Of a stretch of DNA of 64,000 bases, positions 42,218 through 50,933 are shown piece by piece. Origin of the DNA: Bacillota bacterium. GTDB taxonomy: Bacteria > Bacillota > Clostridia > Oscillospirales > Ruminococcaceae. The stretch is taken from assembly GCA_023460035.1 (NCBI GenBank), contig JAEWRN010000002.1, positions 31,800-95,799 of the forward strand, in the 5' to 3' direction. A model generated the notes under the pieces. The model was given only the letters and a program-made list of their open reading frames with translations, made no database searches and was not told the origin of the DNA. The position numbers were made by a program, and so were the translations under genes. Every line of letters begins with the position of its first letter. The first letter of the stretch is position 1.

Positions 42218-44308
42218 ATGATAAAGTGTGAGTGTTGTCAGGCAGAATTTATGCCGCCGGCAGGCAGCAGCCTGTCAAATTGCCCCTTTTGCGGTAAGCC
42301 GCTGGTAAAGCCGGCTGTAAAAAAGTGTAAAACATTTGCGCAAACCCTTGAAGCCATTGCAGCTGCACATGGAACAGAGATATTACATGACGAGCGGCTG
42401 GCCAGGCTTTTTACCGATTATATGCCTGCGGGGAAAAGTGAGCTTCATTTCCTGCGCAGCGCCTTTGAATGTGGGGTTCCCGAAAAGCTTGCCGCCGCCT
42501 GTGGCAGGCCGGGCAACGAACAACAGCTTGCAATGAAGCGGTGCACGAAGCTGCTTACCGATATCAATATGGCCCCAACAATCGCCGAGGATTATTTATG
42601 GACATTGGCGGCGGCAATGGGCTGGGAGAGACAGCCCGAACAACCACCGGCGCAGCCTAGCCCAAAAGCAGAGGATCTCTATCAGCAGGGGGAAGCGCTT
42701 TGGAACAATAACGACTACCCCGGTGCCGCGGCCTGTTATAGCAAGGCCGCCCAAATGGGGCATGCACAGGCACAGCGCGATTTAGGCTATTGCTACGAAA
42801 ACGGAAAAGGTGTGGAACAAAGTTCGGTAACAGCGGTTAGCTGGTACCAAAAAGCGGCGAGCCTTGGCAACAGCTCGGCACAAAATAGCCTGGGGTATGC
42901 CTACGAATGGGGCCGGGGTATTGCGAAGGATACCGGTAAATCTTTTTATTGGTATCAAAAATCAGCAGAACAAGGCAACAGTACAGGGCAAAACAACTTA
43001 GCCTATGCCTATTATAACGGCATCGGCGTGGCACGCGATGATGACAAGGCTTTTTACTGGTACCAAAAAGCAGCCGGGCAGGGCAACGTGACGGCACAAA
43101 ACAATTTGGGTGATTGTTATGATTGGGGCCGGGGCGTGGCAAAGGATTATGGCAAGTCTTTTTACTGGTACCAAAAAGCGGCCGAACAGGGCCACGCGTC
43201 GGGGCAAAACAACCTCGCTTACGCGTATTACAACGGCAGGGGTATAACGCAAAATTACGAAAGGGCTTTTTACTGGTACCAAAAAGCCGCCGAGCAAGGT
43301 AATGCATCGGCACAAAACAATTTGGGCGATTGCTATGATATGGGGAGCGGCACCGCACAGGACTATAACAAGGCTTTTTACTGGTATCAAAAAGCAGCGG
43401 AAAACGGTAATGCCTCGGGGCAAAATAACCTTGCTTATGCCTATGACAATGGTCGCGGCGTCGCACAGAACTACGAAAAGTCTTTTTACTGGTACCAGAA
43501 AGCGGCCGAGCAGGGCCATGCGTCGGGGCAAAACAACCTCGCTTACGCTTATTCGAATGGCCGGGGCATAACGCAAAATTACGAAAAGGCTTTTTACTGG
43601 TACGAAAAAGCAGCCGGGCAGGGCAACGCCTCCGCCCAAAGCGGCCTGGGTGATTGTTATGACATGGGGCACGGCGTGGCACAGGATTATAAAAAGTCTA
43701 TTTATTGGTACGAAAAAGCGGCCGAACAGGGCGATGCTTCGGGGCAAAACAACCTCGCTTACGCTTATTCGAATGGCCGGGGCATAACGCAAAATTACGA
43801 CAAAGCTTTTTATTGGTACGAAAAAGCAGCCGAGCAGGGCAACTCCGCGGGGCAAAACAATTTGGGGTATGCCTATGAGAACGGTCAGGGTGTCGCACAG
43901 GATTACGAAAAGGCTTTTTACTGGTATCAAAAAGCTGCGGCACAGGGCAACACTTCAGGGCAAAACAACCTCGGCGATTGTTATGACATGGGCCACGGTG
44001 TGCCGCAGGACTATGAAAAATCTTTTTATTGGTACGAAAAAGCAGCCGAGTGCGGCAACACTTCCGCCCAGAAAAACCTGGGATATGCATATGAAAACGG
44101 GCGTGGCGTAAAACAGAACTATGAAAAAGCTGTTTACTGGTACGACAAAGCGGCCCGAAAGGGCAACGCCACCGCCCAGAACAATCTGGCTTATGCGTAT
44201 CAGCATGGGCGCGGCGTAGCGAAGAGCGTTGAGGCTGCTGTTTACTGGTACGACAAAGCAGCGAAAAATGGCAATGAAGCTGCAAAAAAAGCACTGTCGA
44301 AGCTGTAA
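42218..44308 (+). CDS. Zinc-ribbon Sel1-repeat protein (14 repeats)
   Basis: A 696-residue paralogue of the previous gene: zinc ribbon (CECCQAEF, CPFCGKP), the same helical domain, then 14 Sel1 repeats of 36 residues counted by the G-x-G-V/I turn (from ENGKGV to QHGRGV). Units alternate in part between LAYAYxNGRG and LGDCYDxGxG, and the tandem DNA units are 108 bp. This suggests recent expansion. No signal peptide. Confidence 0.87.
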   Translation: MIKCECCQAEFMPPAGSSLSNCPFCGKPLVKPAVKKCKTFAQTLEAIAAAHGTEILHDERLARLFTDYMPAGKSELHFLRSAFECGVPEKLAAACGRPGNEQQLAMKRCTKLLTDINMAPTIAEDYLWTLAAAMGWERQPEQPPAQPSPKAEDLYQQGEALWNNNDYPGAAACYSKAAQMGHAQAQRDLGYCYENGKGVEQSSVTAVSWYQKAASLGNSSAQNSLGYAYEWGRGIAKDTGKSFYWYQKSAEQGNSTGQNNLAYAYYNGIGVARDDDKAFYWYQKAAGQGNVTAQNNLGDCYDWGRGVAKDYGKSFYWYQKAAEQGHASGQNNLAYAYYNGRGITQNYERAFYWYQKAAEQGNASAQNNLGDCYDMGSGTAQDYNKAFYWYQKAAENGNASGQNNLAYAYDNGRGVAQNYEKSFYWYQKAAEQGHASGQNNLAYAYSNGRGITQNYEKAFYWYEKAAGQGNASAQSGLGDCYDMGHGVAQDYKKSIYWYEKAAEQGDASGQNNLAYAYSNGRGITQNYDKAFYWYEKAAEQGNSAGQNNLGYAYENGQGVAQDYEKAFYWYQKAAAQGNTSGQNNLGDCYDMGHGVPQDYEKSFYWYEKAAECGNTSAQKNLGYAYENGRGVKQNYEKAVYWYDKAARKGNATAQNNLAYAYQHGRGVAKSVEAAVYWYDKAAKNGNEAAKKALSKL
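42254..42314 (+). repeat. 61-bp near-identical repeat in duplicated Sel1 genes (copy 2)
   Basis: Matches 41213-41273 apart from one base (GCCCC versus GTCCC). Confidence 0.8.
42674..44290 (+). repeat. 108-bp tandem array encoding Sel1 repeats
   Basis: About 14-15 units of 108 bp, each coding one 36-residue Sel1 motif; many share TTTTTACTGGTACC-like segments. Some distant units are nearly identical (for example the SNGRGI copies near 43550 and 43770). Confidence 0.85.
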
Positions 44309-44319
44309 AGGGGTGTGGG

Positions 44320-45315
44320 ATGATGAGATGCGAATATTGTCAGGCAGAAGAGGTACCGCTGCCCGGCCCCATCCCAACGCCGGTTTTTGATGCTGGGCAG
44401 GCAGCCGAAGAGGCATTTCAGCAAGGAGAAAAGTACTGGAACGCCAAGGATTATCAACGGGCTTTAGATTTTTATGCAGACGCGCTCGGGCAGGGGCACG
44501 CTTCGGCTCAAAACAGAGTAGGAGAAGCGTTTACCCAAGGCAAAGGCGTAGCAAAGGATGATAAACAGGCTTTTGAATGCTACCAAAAGGCGGCGGAACA
44601 GGGCCATGCACGCGCACAATTTAATTTGGGAAAAGCCTATGATAAGGGCCGCGGCGTAGTGCAGAATTATGAAAAAGCTTTTGAGTGGTATCAAAAATCT
44701 GCACACCAGAAAGACCCTTTTGGTCAAGTCAATCTGGGCCTGGCCTACAGCGAGGGCAAAGGCGTGCTGCAGGATGATGAGCAGGCCTTTTACTGGTATC
44801 AAAAAGCGGCCGAACAGGGAGATGTTTTTGGTCAATGCAATTTGGGCAACTGTTACTATAATGGCTGGGGCGTGACAGAGAACCATGAACAGGCTTTTGC
44901 TTGGTACCGAAAAGCCGCCGAACAGGGCGACGACTTAGGGCAATGTATTGTGGGCAGCCTTTATTACTATGGCGACGGCGTGACACAGGACTATGAACAG
45001 GCCTTTTACTGGTGCCAAAAAGCGGCCGAACAGGGCAATGCACAGGCGCAAAGCATGACAGGAAATGCCTATCAGCTGGGCAACGGTGTGGCGCAGGATG
45101 ATAGCAAGGCCTTTTATTGGTACCAAAAAGCTGCAAAAAAGGGTAATGCGGCGGCACAGTATGGTTTAGGCAATGCTTATCACCTTGGGCAAGGTGTTAC
45201 AAAAAATCGGCAAAAGGCACTTTACTGGTACGAAAAAGCGGCGGTACAGGAAAATCGGCTTGCCGTAGAGGCCTTAAAAAAGCTAAAAAAACCATTGGAA
45301 AATCTTTTTACATAG
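44320..45315 (+). CDS. Sel1-repeat protein with truncated zinc ribbon (7 repeats)
   Basis: A 331-residue protein. It begins MMRCEYCQAEEVPLP, which keeps only the first Cys pair of the ribbon, then a TPR-like unit (EEAFQQGEKYWNAKDYQRAL) and seven Sel1 repeats (FTQGKGV to YHLGQGV). The helical domain of its two upstream relatives is missing. It lies 11 bases after the previous gene and 10 before the kinase gene. Confidence 0.85.
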   Translation: MMRCEYCQAEEVPLPGPIPTPVFDAGQAAEEAFQQGEKYWNAKDYQRALDFYADALGQGHASAQNRVGEAFTQGKGVAKDDKQAFECYQKAAEQGHARAQFNLGKAYDKGRGVVQNYEKAFEWYQKSAHQKDPFGQVNLGLAYSEGKGVLQDDEQAFYWYQKAAEQGDVFGQCNLGNCYYNGWGVTENHEQAFAWYRKAAEQGDDLGQCIVGSLYYYGDGVTQDYEQAFYWCQKAAEQGNAQAQSMTGNAYQLGNGVAQDDSKAFYWYQKAAKKGNAAAQYGLGNAYHLGQGVTKNRQKALYWYEKAAVQENRLAVEALKKLKKPLENLFT

Positions 45316-45325
45316 GAGGTAAAAA

Positions 45326-46678
45326 ATGAGGTATCTCAAAGAGGGCGAACTCATCGACATCGAAGAGGGCGGCCAGTGCAAGGTGCTCAGGGTCAGCCCC
45401 AATAAGCTGTTTTTCGGCGAGGGCGGCCAGGGTGTGGCGTACAAAGTGGAGTATATGGACAAAGTGTACGCACTGAAATGGTATAAACCCGATGCCATTC
45501 GCAACCCGGAAGAGTTTCGGGACAATCTGGCTGAAAACATATCCATTGACATCCCCAGTGACAAATTTGTCTGGCCCAAATTTCTCACCAAAAGCAAAGA
45601 CGGCACATTTGGGTATTTAATGGACGTTTTCCCTTCGGAATATACCTCTTTTACCAAAATCCTGATCAAACCCCAGGAGGCAAGGTTTCCCAGCATGGAA
45701 GCCACCGTCAACGCATGCCTCAACATCATCATCGCGTTTCGAGATCTGCACCGTGCGGGCAGAAGCTACCAGGACCTGAATGACGGCGGCTTTGTGATTC
45801 GGCTTTCAGACGGCGACGTGATGATTTGCGATTGCGACAATGTGGCGCCGGACGGTGTGAGCCTTGGCATTGCGGGCAAACCCGGTTATATGGCACCCGA
45901 AATTGTTGCCGGGCGCGGCAAGGTGCGGCCCAGCATGTTGACAGATAGTTACTCGCTGGCCAATGTGCTGTTTCGCCTGCTGATGCGGGGTGACCCGCTG
46001 GCCGGTGCGCTGGATTCAGCCAAGGTTTGCCTGACAGAAAAGGCAGAAATGGAGCTGTATGGCACGCACCCGGTGTTTGTGTATGACCCTGACGATAACA
46101 CCAACCGCCCGGTGCGCGGCGTACACGACAATGTAATTAACGCGTGGCGGCTTTACCCCGATTTTATCAAACAGGCATTTATCGATGCCTTTACCGTCTG
46201 CATAAAGGACCCGGACCGCCGCAAGGCGGAAAACGTGTGGCTAAAGCTGTTCGTGCGGCTGAAAAGCGAGATTATTCAGTGCCAGGGCTGCGGAACGCGC
46301 GGGTACGCCGGTATTTTTAAGCAAACAGAAAACGCCCTTATTTGCCCCGGCTGCGGCCATTCTCACCCGCTGCCAAAGACCATCGCGCCAAACGGGTATC
46401 CGGTGTTGCTCTTCCCCGGCGTGAAGCTGCTCAAGGGGCATACCGACAACAAAAGCGGCAGCTTTGACAGCGAGGATTATCTTGTGCAAACCGGCGTTGT
46501 GGTGCAAAACCCCAAGGACCCGGGCCGCTGGGGGATTCGAAACCTTTCCAGTAGCCCGTGGGGTGTCAAAGAGCCCGGTGCAGACGGGAGGCGCGAGCTG
46601 GAGCCGGGTAAGACCATTGCCATTGAGCAGGGGTTGGAACTCACCTTTTCAAATGGGGTCACAGTGAAAATAGAGTAG
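45326..46678 (+). CDS. Divergent Ser/Thr protein kinase with zinc ribbon and C-terminal beta domain (TerY-P kinase)
   Basis: A 450-residue protein: glycine loop GEGGQGVAYKV, ALKWYK (invariant Lys), catalytic loop YQDLNDGG in place of HRDLKxxN, ICDCDN in place of DFG, and GYMAPEIV. Catalytic Asp, Asn and metal Asp remain, so it may be active. After the kinase (to about residue 310) come a ribbon CQGCG...CPGCG and an FHA-like beta domain (WGIRNLSSSPWGV). AGGAGG precedes the ATG. Kinase + vWA + PP2C is the TerY-P triad. Confidence 0.85.
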   Translation: MRYLKEGELIDIEEGGQCKVLRVSPNKLFFGEGGQGVAYKVEYMDKVYALKWYKPDAIRNPEEFRDNLAENISIDIPSDKFVWPKFLTKSKDGTFGYLMDVFPSEYTSFTKILIKPQEARFPSMEATVNACLNIIIAFRDLHRAGRSYQDLNDGGFVIRLSDGDVMICDCDNVAPDGVSLGIAGKPGYMAPEIVAGRGKVRPSMLTDSYSLANVLFRLLMRGDPLAGALDSAKVCLTEKAEMELYGTHPVFVYDPDDNTNRPVRGVHDNVINAWRLYPDFIKQAFIDAFTVCIKDPDRRKAENVWLKLFVRLKSEIIQCQGCGTRGYAGIFKQTENALICPGCGHSHPLPKTIAPNGYPVLLFPGVKLLKGHTDNKSGSFDSEDYLVQTGVVVQNPKDPGRWGIRNLSSSPWGVKEPGADGRRELEPGKTIAIEQGLELTFSNGVTVKIE

Positions 46679-46747
46679 GCATTTTGCAGGAGACTTTTCC
46701 GCCCTTAACTAGAAAAAAGTCAATTTACAGAAATGGAGATAGTAATC

Positions 46748-47563
46748 ATGCCGGAAACAACAGAAAAAACGTTTGGAAGCGACTTCGTGCCCATTGCCCG
46801 GCGGCAACTGCCCATGTTTTTCATGATCGACACTTCAGGCAGTATGGACGGCGCGAAGATTGGCACTATTGATACCACTATGAGGGAGCTATTGCCCGAG
46901 CTGGTTGGCATGGGAGAAGCGGACGCAGATATTCGCATTGCCATACTGACCTTTTCCAGTGGCTGCGAGTGGATGACTACGGCCCCGCAGCAGCTGGAGG
47001 ATATTGTCTGGCGAAAGCCGACGGCAGACGGCCTGACGGATTTGGGCGACGCCTGCAAAGAGCTTTCTAAAAAAATGTCCCGCAAGGAATTTCTTGCAAG
47101 CCCCGGCTCTACCTTTGCGCCGATTGTCATTTTGCTCACCGACGGCGAACCGACCGATAACTATAAGCAGGGGCTGGAGGTGCTTTGGGCCAACAACTGG
47201 TTTAAAAATGCCATTAAGCTGGCGCTGCCCATCGGCAGTGGCGTCACAAAAGAAGGGCGGGACGTGCTGGCTGAATTTACCGGTAACCCCGAGGCGGTGC
47301 TGAAAAACGTCAACAGTGCGGCGCAGCTTAAAAAAATGCTGAAAATGGTTTCGGTCACATCGGCCACCATTGGCAGCCGCAGCAGCATCAACCCGGAAAC
47401 CGAAGAAGAAAACGGCAACGTTGAAAACCCGCAGGAGGGATCTTCTGCAAAAATGACGGCACTTCTTGATGAAATTAAAACGGTGGAGGATGATTCATCC
47501 TGGTCGGCCCCGAGCGATGGTGTGGATATGAGCGCCGTTGGTTACGAGGACGATGAATGGTAA
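46748..47563 (+). CDS. vWA-domain protein (TerY-like)
   Basis: A 271-residue vWA protein: MFFMIDTSGSMDGAKIGTID supplies the MIDAS DxSGS, GLTDLGDACKEL the Thr, and LLTDGEPTDNY the Asp. It resembles TerY, but the C-terminal zinc domain is missing and a short acidic tail (SAVGYEDDEW) takes its place. The ATG at 46748 has GGAG 9 bases before it; an ATG at 46733 is less likely. Cytoplasmic. Confidence 0.88.
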   Translation: MPETTEKTFGSDFVPIARRQLPMFFMIDTSGSMDGAKIGTIDTTMRELLPELVGMGEADADIRIAILTFSSGCEWMTTAPQQLEDIVWRKPTADGLTDLGDACKELSKKMSRKEFLASPGSTFAPIVILLTDGEPTDNYKQGLEVLWANNWFKNAIKLALPIGSGVTKEGRDVLAEFTGNPEAVLKNVNSAAQLKKMLKMVSVTSATIGSRSSINPETEEENGNVENPQEGSSAKMTALLDEIKTVEDDSSWSAPSDGVDMSAVGYEDDEW

Positions 47564-47583
47564 ACCGAAAGGAGCAAGAGCCC

Positions 47584-48750
47584 ATGTTTGACAGCTTTGC
47601 GCTTTCCGTGCGCGGTTCAAGCCATATCAGGGAGAATATTGCCCGGCAGGATAATACCGGTACGGATACGGACCCCGCGGGCTGGGCGATTGCGGCGGTG
47701 TCGGACGGCCACGGCGGGGATGATTACTTCCGCAGTCATATCGGCTCCCGCTTTGCGGTGGAAAGTGCCATGAATTCCATAAAAGAATGCCTTACAGAAA
47801 AGAAAATGGTCCTCGACACCCTGCGCGAGGGCGAAAATGCACGTGAAAAGTTTTTTCGGCGTCTGGCAAGCAGCATCCTGACCGGTTGGCGAGCGTACGT
47901 CGATTGTTTTGAAGAAGCGGTGAAAACATATGAGCCCTCGCCACAAGCAGCCGTAGTAGAGTTTGACTTTGGCACGCTGACCATTCAGCAGCAGTTGCCG
48001 GGTGGTGAGGATGCGTTTGTACAGGATGGCATCAGCCTTGCGTGGGAGGAAGCGTGGTGTGCAGAGCATGAAGTAAAGCGCAGTGAAACCCGCCCCGAAC
48101 GGCTGTATGGCTGTACCCTTTTGGTTGCGGTGATGGCGCCGGAGTTCTGTTTTTCGTTGCAAATCGGCGATGGCTGTTGTGTGTCGGCTTATGCAGACGG
48201 CCACACGGAGATGATGATCCCGGTGGAAGAAGAGCATACCACCAACATTACAGACTCGCTTTGCGAAGCGCGTGCGCTGGAAAAATTTAAGCACACCCTG
48301 CTGCTTGCGGCAGAAGAAAAAGAGGGCTTGGCACAAGCGCCCCAGCAAACTGAAAAAACGGCTGAAGCGCCGGAGGCCGCCCCCAAAAAAGCCGAAGTGC
48401 CAAAAACAGAAGCCACGGAGAACGTGACACCGGAAAACGAGGTGCCGGCGGTGCCCCAAGATACGGTGCCCGCGCAAGAGCCGAAAGAAAAGAGCGGCAC
48501 CCCGTTTGCGGCCTTGCCGGTGGGGATTCTGCTTTCAAGCGACGGGCTGTTTAACTCCTGCAATACGGCGGAGGACTTTTTGCAGTTTAACCGTGCCGTG
48601 CTGGCCCGCATGCAGCCCGACGGGCGGGATGCTTTTGCCGGCGAGCTGGCAGAACATTTAGCTTTGCGCAGCAAAAAAGGCAGCGCCGATGATATCTCGA
48701 TGGCGATTTTGTTTCGCTCTGATATGGATTATGATGCCATGCGCAGATGA
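47584..48750 (+). CDS. PP2C-family Ser/Thr phosphatase
   Basis: A 388-residue PPM phosphatase: SDGHGGDDYF (metal Asp and Gly), LQIGDGCC, ILLSSDGLFNS and SADDISMAIL. An insert of about 60 residues rich in Pro, Ala, Glu and Lys interrupts the C-terminal half just before the SSDG motif. The ATG at 47584 has AAAGGAGC upstream; the frame opening at 47557 overlaps the vWA stop. It would oppose the neighbouring kinase. Confidence 0.88.
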   Translation: MFDSFALSVRGSSHIRENIARQDNTGTDTDPAGWAIAAVSDGHGGDDYFRSHIGSRFAVESAMNSIKECLTEKKMVLDTLREGENAREKFFRRLASSILTGWRAYVDCFEEAVKTYEPSPQAAVVEFDFGTLTIQQQLPGGEDAFVQDGISLAWEEAWCAEHEVKRSETRPERLYGCTLLVAVMAPEFCFSLQIGDGCCVSAYADGHTEMMIPVEEEHTTNITDSLCEARALEKFKHTLLLAAEEKEGLAQAPQQTEKTAEAPEAAPKKAEVPKTEATENVTPENEVPAVPQDTVPAQEPKEKSGTPFAALPVGILLSSDGLFNSCNTAEDFLQFNRAVLARMQPDGRDAFAGELAEHLALRSKKGSADDISMAILFRSDMDYDAMRR

Positions 48751-48798
48751 GCGGCCGTTTTTTTGGTCTGCTGCGGGGGAAGGTTTTGGGCAACAGCA

Positions 48799-49785
48799 AT
48801 GAAACAATATTATTTTGCCGGGCTTGCCCCAGAAGAGCAAAATGCCTACCGCCGGCTGGCACAGGGCCTTGCGCAGCACCGGCCCCAAATTGAGGCGGGG
48901 GCTCTGGCCGGGGGTGCCGGTGCCGCCGTCCGTGTAATGGACGCAGTGCTTAGGGATAACCCCCAGCTGTGCTTTTGCGGCATAACCGGTGCGGGGCTTC
49001 TGCTTTCACCCCAAGGAATTTCCTTTCACCCCAAATGGCTTTATACGCCAGAGGAGACGCAGCAGCTTCAAATTGACCTGAAAGCGGCGGCAAATAAGAT
49101 CCTCGCACCGCTTCTCGCCTGCAAAGGCGATTATGAAAAAGAAAAACGGCTGCACGACTATTTTGTGCGCACCCTTCGTTATCAGGATTGCGCAAGGGAG
49201 GGCAGTATCGGCCACCACGAAGCCCACACCATAATCGGGCCGCTGCTGCGCAACACCGGTGTCTGCGAGGGGTATGCCAAAGCAATGACGCTGCTGCTGC
49301 GCCGCGCGGGGGTGGCTGCAATTTGTGTGCGCGGCAAGGCTGCCCTTGACGGCGTGCAGGAGCCTCATTCGTGGAACTGCGTGTGGGTCGATGGGGCACC
49401 CTGTCATCTGGATGTCACATGGGACAACACGGTTGCGCAGCAAGGCGGTGCGGTGCGGTACGATTATCTGAATTTGACCGACGCTGAAATTTCGCTAGAC
49501 CATTTTGACTACGAAGCCCCCGCATGTACGCAGCAGCAGCACGGCTATTTCCGCCGTGAGGGGCTGGAAGTGCAGGGCAAGGAAAGCCTGCGTGCCCTTT
49601 TAAAGCAGGCGGTGCTCAGCGGGGCAAGTGCGCTCACCTTTAAAGTTCTGCCGGGCAAAACAGGGTACCCGGCCAATTTAGAAGCCGTGGTAAAAAATGC
49701 AGTTGAACTGGCGGGTATCCGCCGTTGCAGCATTTCAGTAAACCCCGGCCAGCACGTTGTCATGTTGGCCGGTATGACGAATTGA
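48799..49785 (+). CDS. Transglutaminase-like protein
   Basis: A 328-residue protein with the transglutaminase/protease core: GVCEGYAKAMTLLLRRAGV (catalytic Cys), PHSWNCVWVDG (His) and LDVTWDN (Asp). A helical N-terminus and a C-terminal extension (about residues 240-328) flank the core. No signal peptide, so it may act on cytoplasmic proteins. The ATG at 48799 is preferred over an upstream TTG, but no strong ribosome site is seen. Confidence 0.82.
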   Translation: MKQYYFAGLAPEEQNAYRRLAQGLAQHRPQIEAGALAGGAGAAVRVMDAVLRDNPQLCFCGITGAGLLLSPQGISFHPKWLYTPEETQQLQIDLKAAANKILAPLLACKGDYEKEKRLHDYFVRTLRYQDCAREGSIGHHEAHTIIGPLLRNTGVCEGYAKAMTLLLRRAGVAAICVRGKAALDGVQEPHSWNCVWVDGAPCHLDVTWDNTVAQQGGAVRYDYLNLTDAEISLDHFDYEAPACTQQQHGYFRREGLEVQGKESLRALLKQAVLSGASALTFKVLPGKTGYPANLEAVVKNAVELAGIRRCSISVNPGQHVVMLAGMTN

Positions 49786-49901
49786 CGCGGGCGCATTGCC
49801 TTGAAACGGTTAAAAAACGGTGCGGCTACGCGCAAAAAAGGCGCAGGGCAAAGGCAACGGGCCCGGCAAAGCGGGGCCCGGCCGGCGAAGGAGGAATGGT
49901 T

Positions 49902-50864
49902 ATGAAAAAGTTCGGCGTCACCTATTTTTTCGATTTTCTGGGCGCGTTGCTTCGTGCGCATAACCTGCCTATGGCAATATATCTTTTGCTTAACACCTTT
50001 TTGGGCATTGGCATCTTGTCAAGCCTCGCGGTGTCCTTTTTTGCGGTCAACGGTACCGAGGCCTTTATCGCAGGCGTCGTGCTGTACTTCATCATGCAGA
50101 TGGTCATTTACTCCCCGCTTGGCGAGGGCTTTTTGCGTGGCCAGCTGGGGGCGTGCCGCCTGCCCGCAGAGGTGGCACAGCGCATCGACCCGTTGTTTGC
50201 AAAGGTGGTGGAACGTGCCCAAAAAGTCAACCCTCATCTTGACGACAAGATCACCCTTTTTTTAAAAGAAGATGACAGCGTAAACGCCGCAGCCGTGGGG
50301 CGGCGTACTGTTATATTGAACACCGGGGCACTTTCGCTGCCCAATGACCAGCTTGCGGGGATTTTGACCCATGAAATGGGGCATATTTCCCACAAGGACA
50401 CCGATTTACTGCTGGCGGTCACCATTGGCAACGGCGTAGTGGCACTTGCTTTTGGCGCAATACAGCTGTTTGTCAGTCTGCTCAATATGCTTGTGGGTTT
50501 TTTGTCGCGCTTTCACAGCATCCTGGCGCTGGTGGGCATGCTGTTTTCGCTGGCGGCGCAGTTGTTTGCCTTTCTTTTAAACCTGTTTCAGCAATTCTGG
50601 ACATTTTTGGGCAGCCTTGCCACAAAGTATTCCGGCCGAAAGCAAGAGCTTCGGGCAGATGAGTTTGCGGTCAACTGCGGTGCCGGCAAGGGCCTCTCCC
50701 GCGTACTTACGACGTTTTTAGAAGAAGAAGATGCGCAAATTAGGCCGGCTGCCGGGCTTTTGGCAAGGTTTACCGCCACCCATCCCGAGCTGCGTGCACG
50801 GTTGATGGCCCTGGCGGATTTGGGCGTGCCCATCGAACGCCCCGAGCTGCTGGTCAACCCCTAA
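49902..50864 (+). CDS. M48-family membrane metallopeptidase (HtpX-like)
   Basis: A 320-residue protein with two N-terminal membrane segments, the zinc motif LAGILTHEMGHISHKDTD (HExxH), two to three further membrane segments (about residues 180-245), and the third ligand region RKQELRADEFAVNCGAG. HtpX-type proteases degrade membrane proteins under stress. AAGGAGG lies 7 bases before the ATG at 49902; the upstream extension to 49725 overlaps the previous gene. Confidence 0.9.
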   Translation: MKKFGVTYFFDFLGALLRAHNLPMAIYLLLNTFLGIGILSSLAVSFFAVNGTEAFIAGVVLYFIMQMVIYSPLGEGFLRGQLGACRLPAEVAQRIDPLFAKVVERAQKVNPHLDDKITLFLKEDDSVNAAAVGRRTVILNTGALSLPNDQLAGILTHEMGHISHKDTDLLLAVTIGNGVVALAFGAIQLFVSLLNMLVGFLSRFHSILALVGMLFSLAAQLFAFLLNLFQQFWTFLGSLATKYSGRKQELRADEFAVNCGAGKGLSRVLTTFLEEEDAQIRPAAGLLARFTATHPELRARLMALADLGVPIERPELLVNP

Positions 50865-50933
50865 AACAGCAGCCGCCCCCCGGGGTGGTGTGTGAAAGTG
50901 ATTGTTAAAAAAGACTGACTGGAGGTGCCTGCC

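Noticed and set aside
42674..44290. Possible CRISPR array from regular repeats
   Set aside because: Units are 108 bp and encode Sel1 motifs in a continuous reading frame; no spacers.
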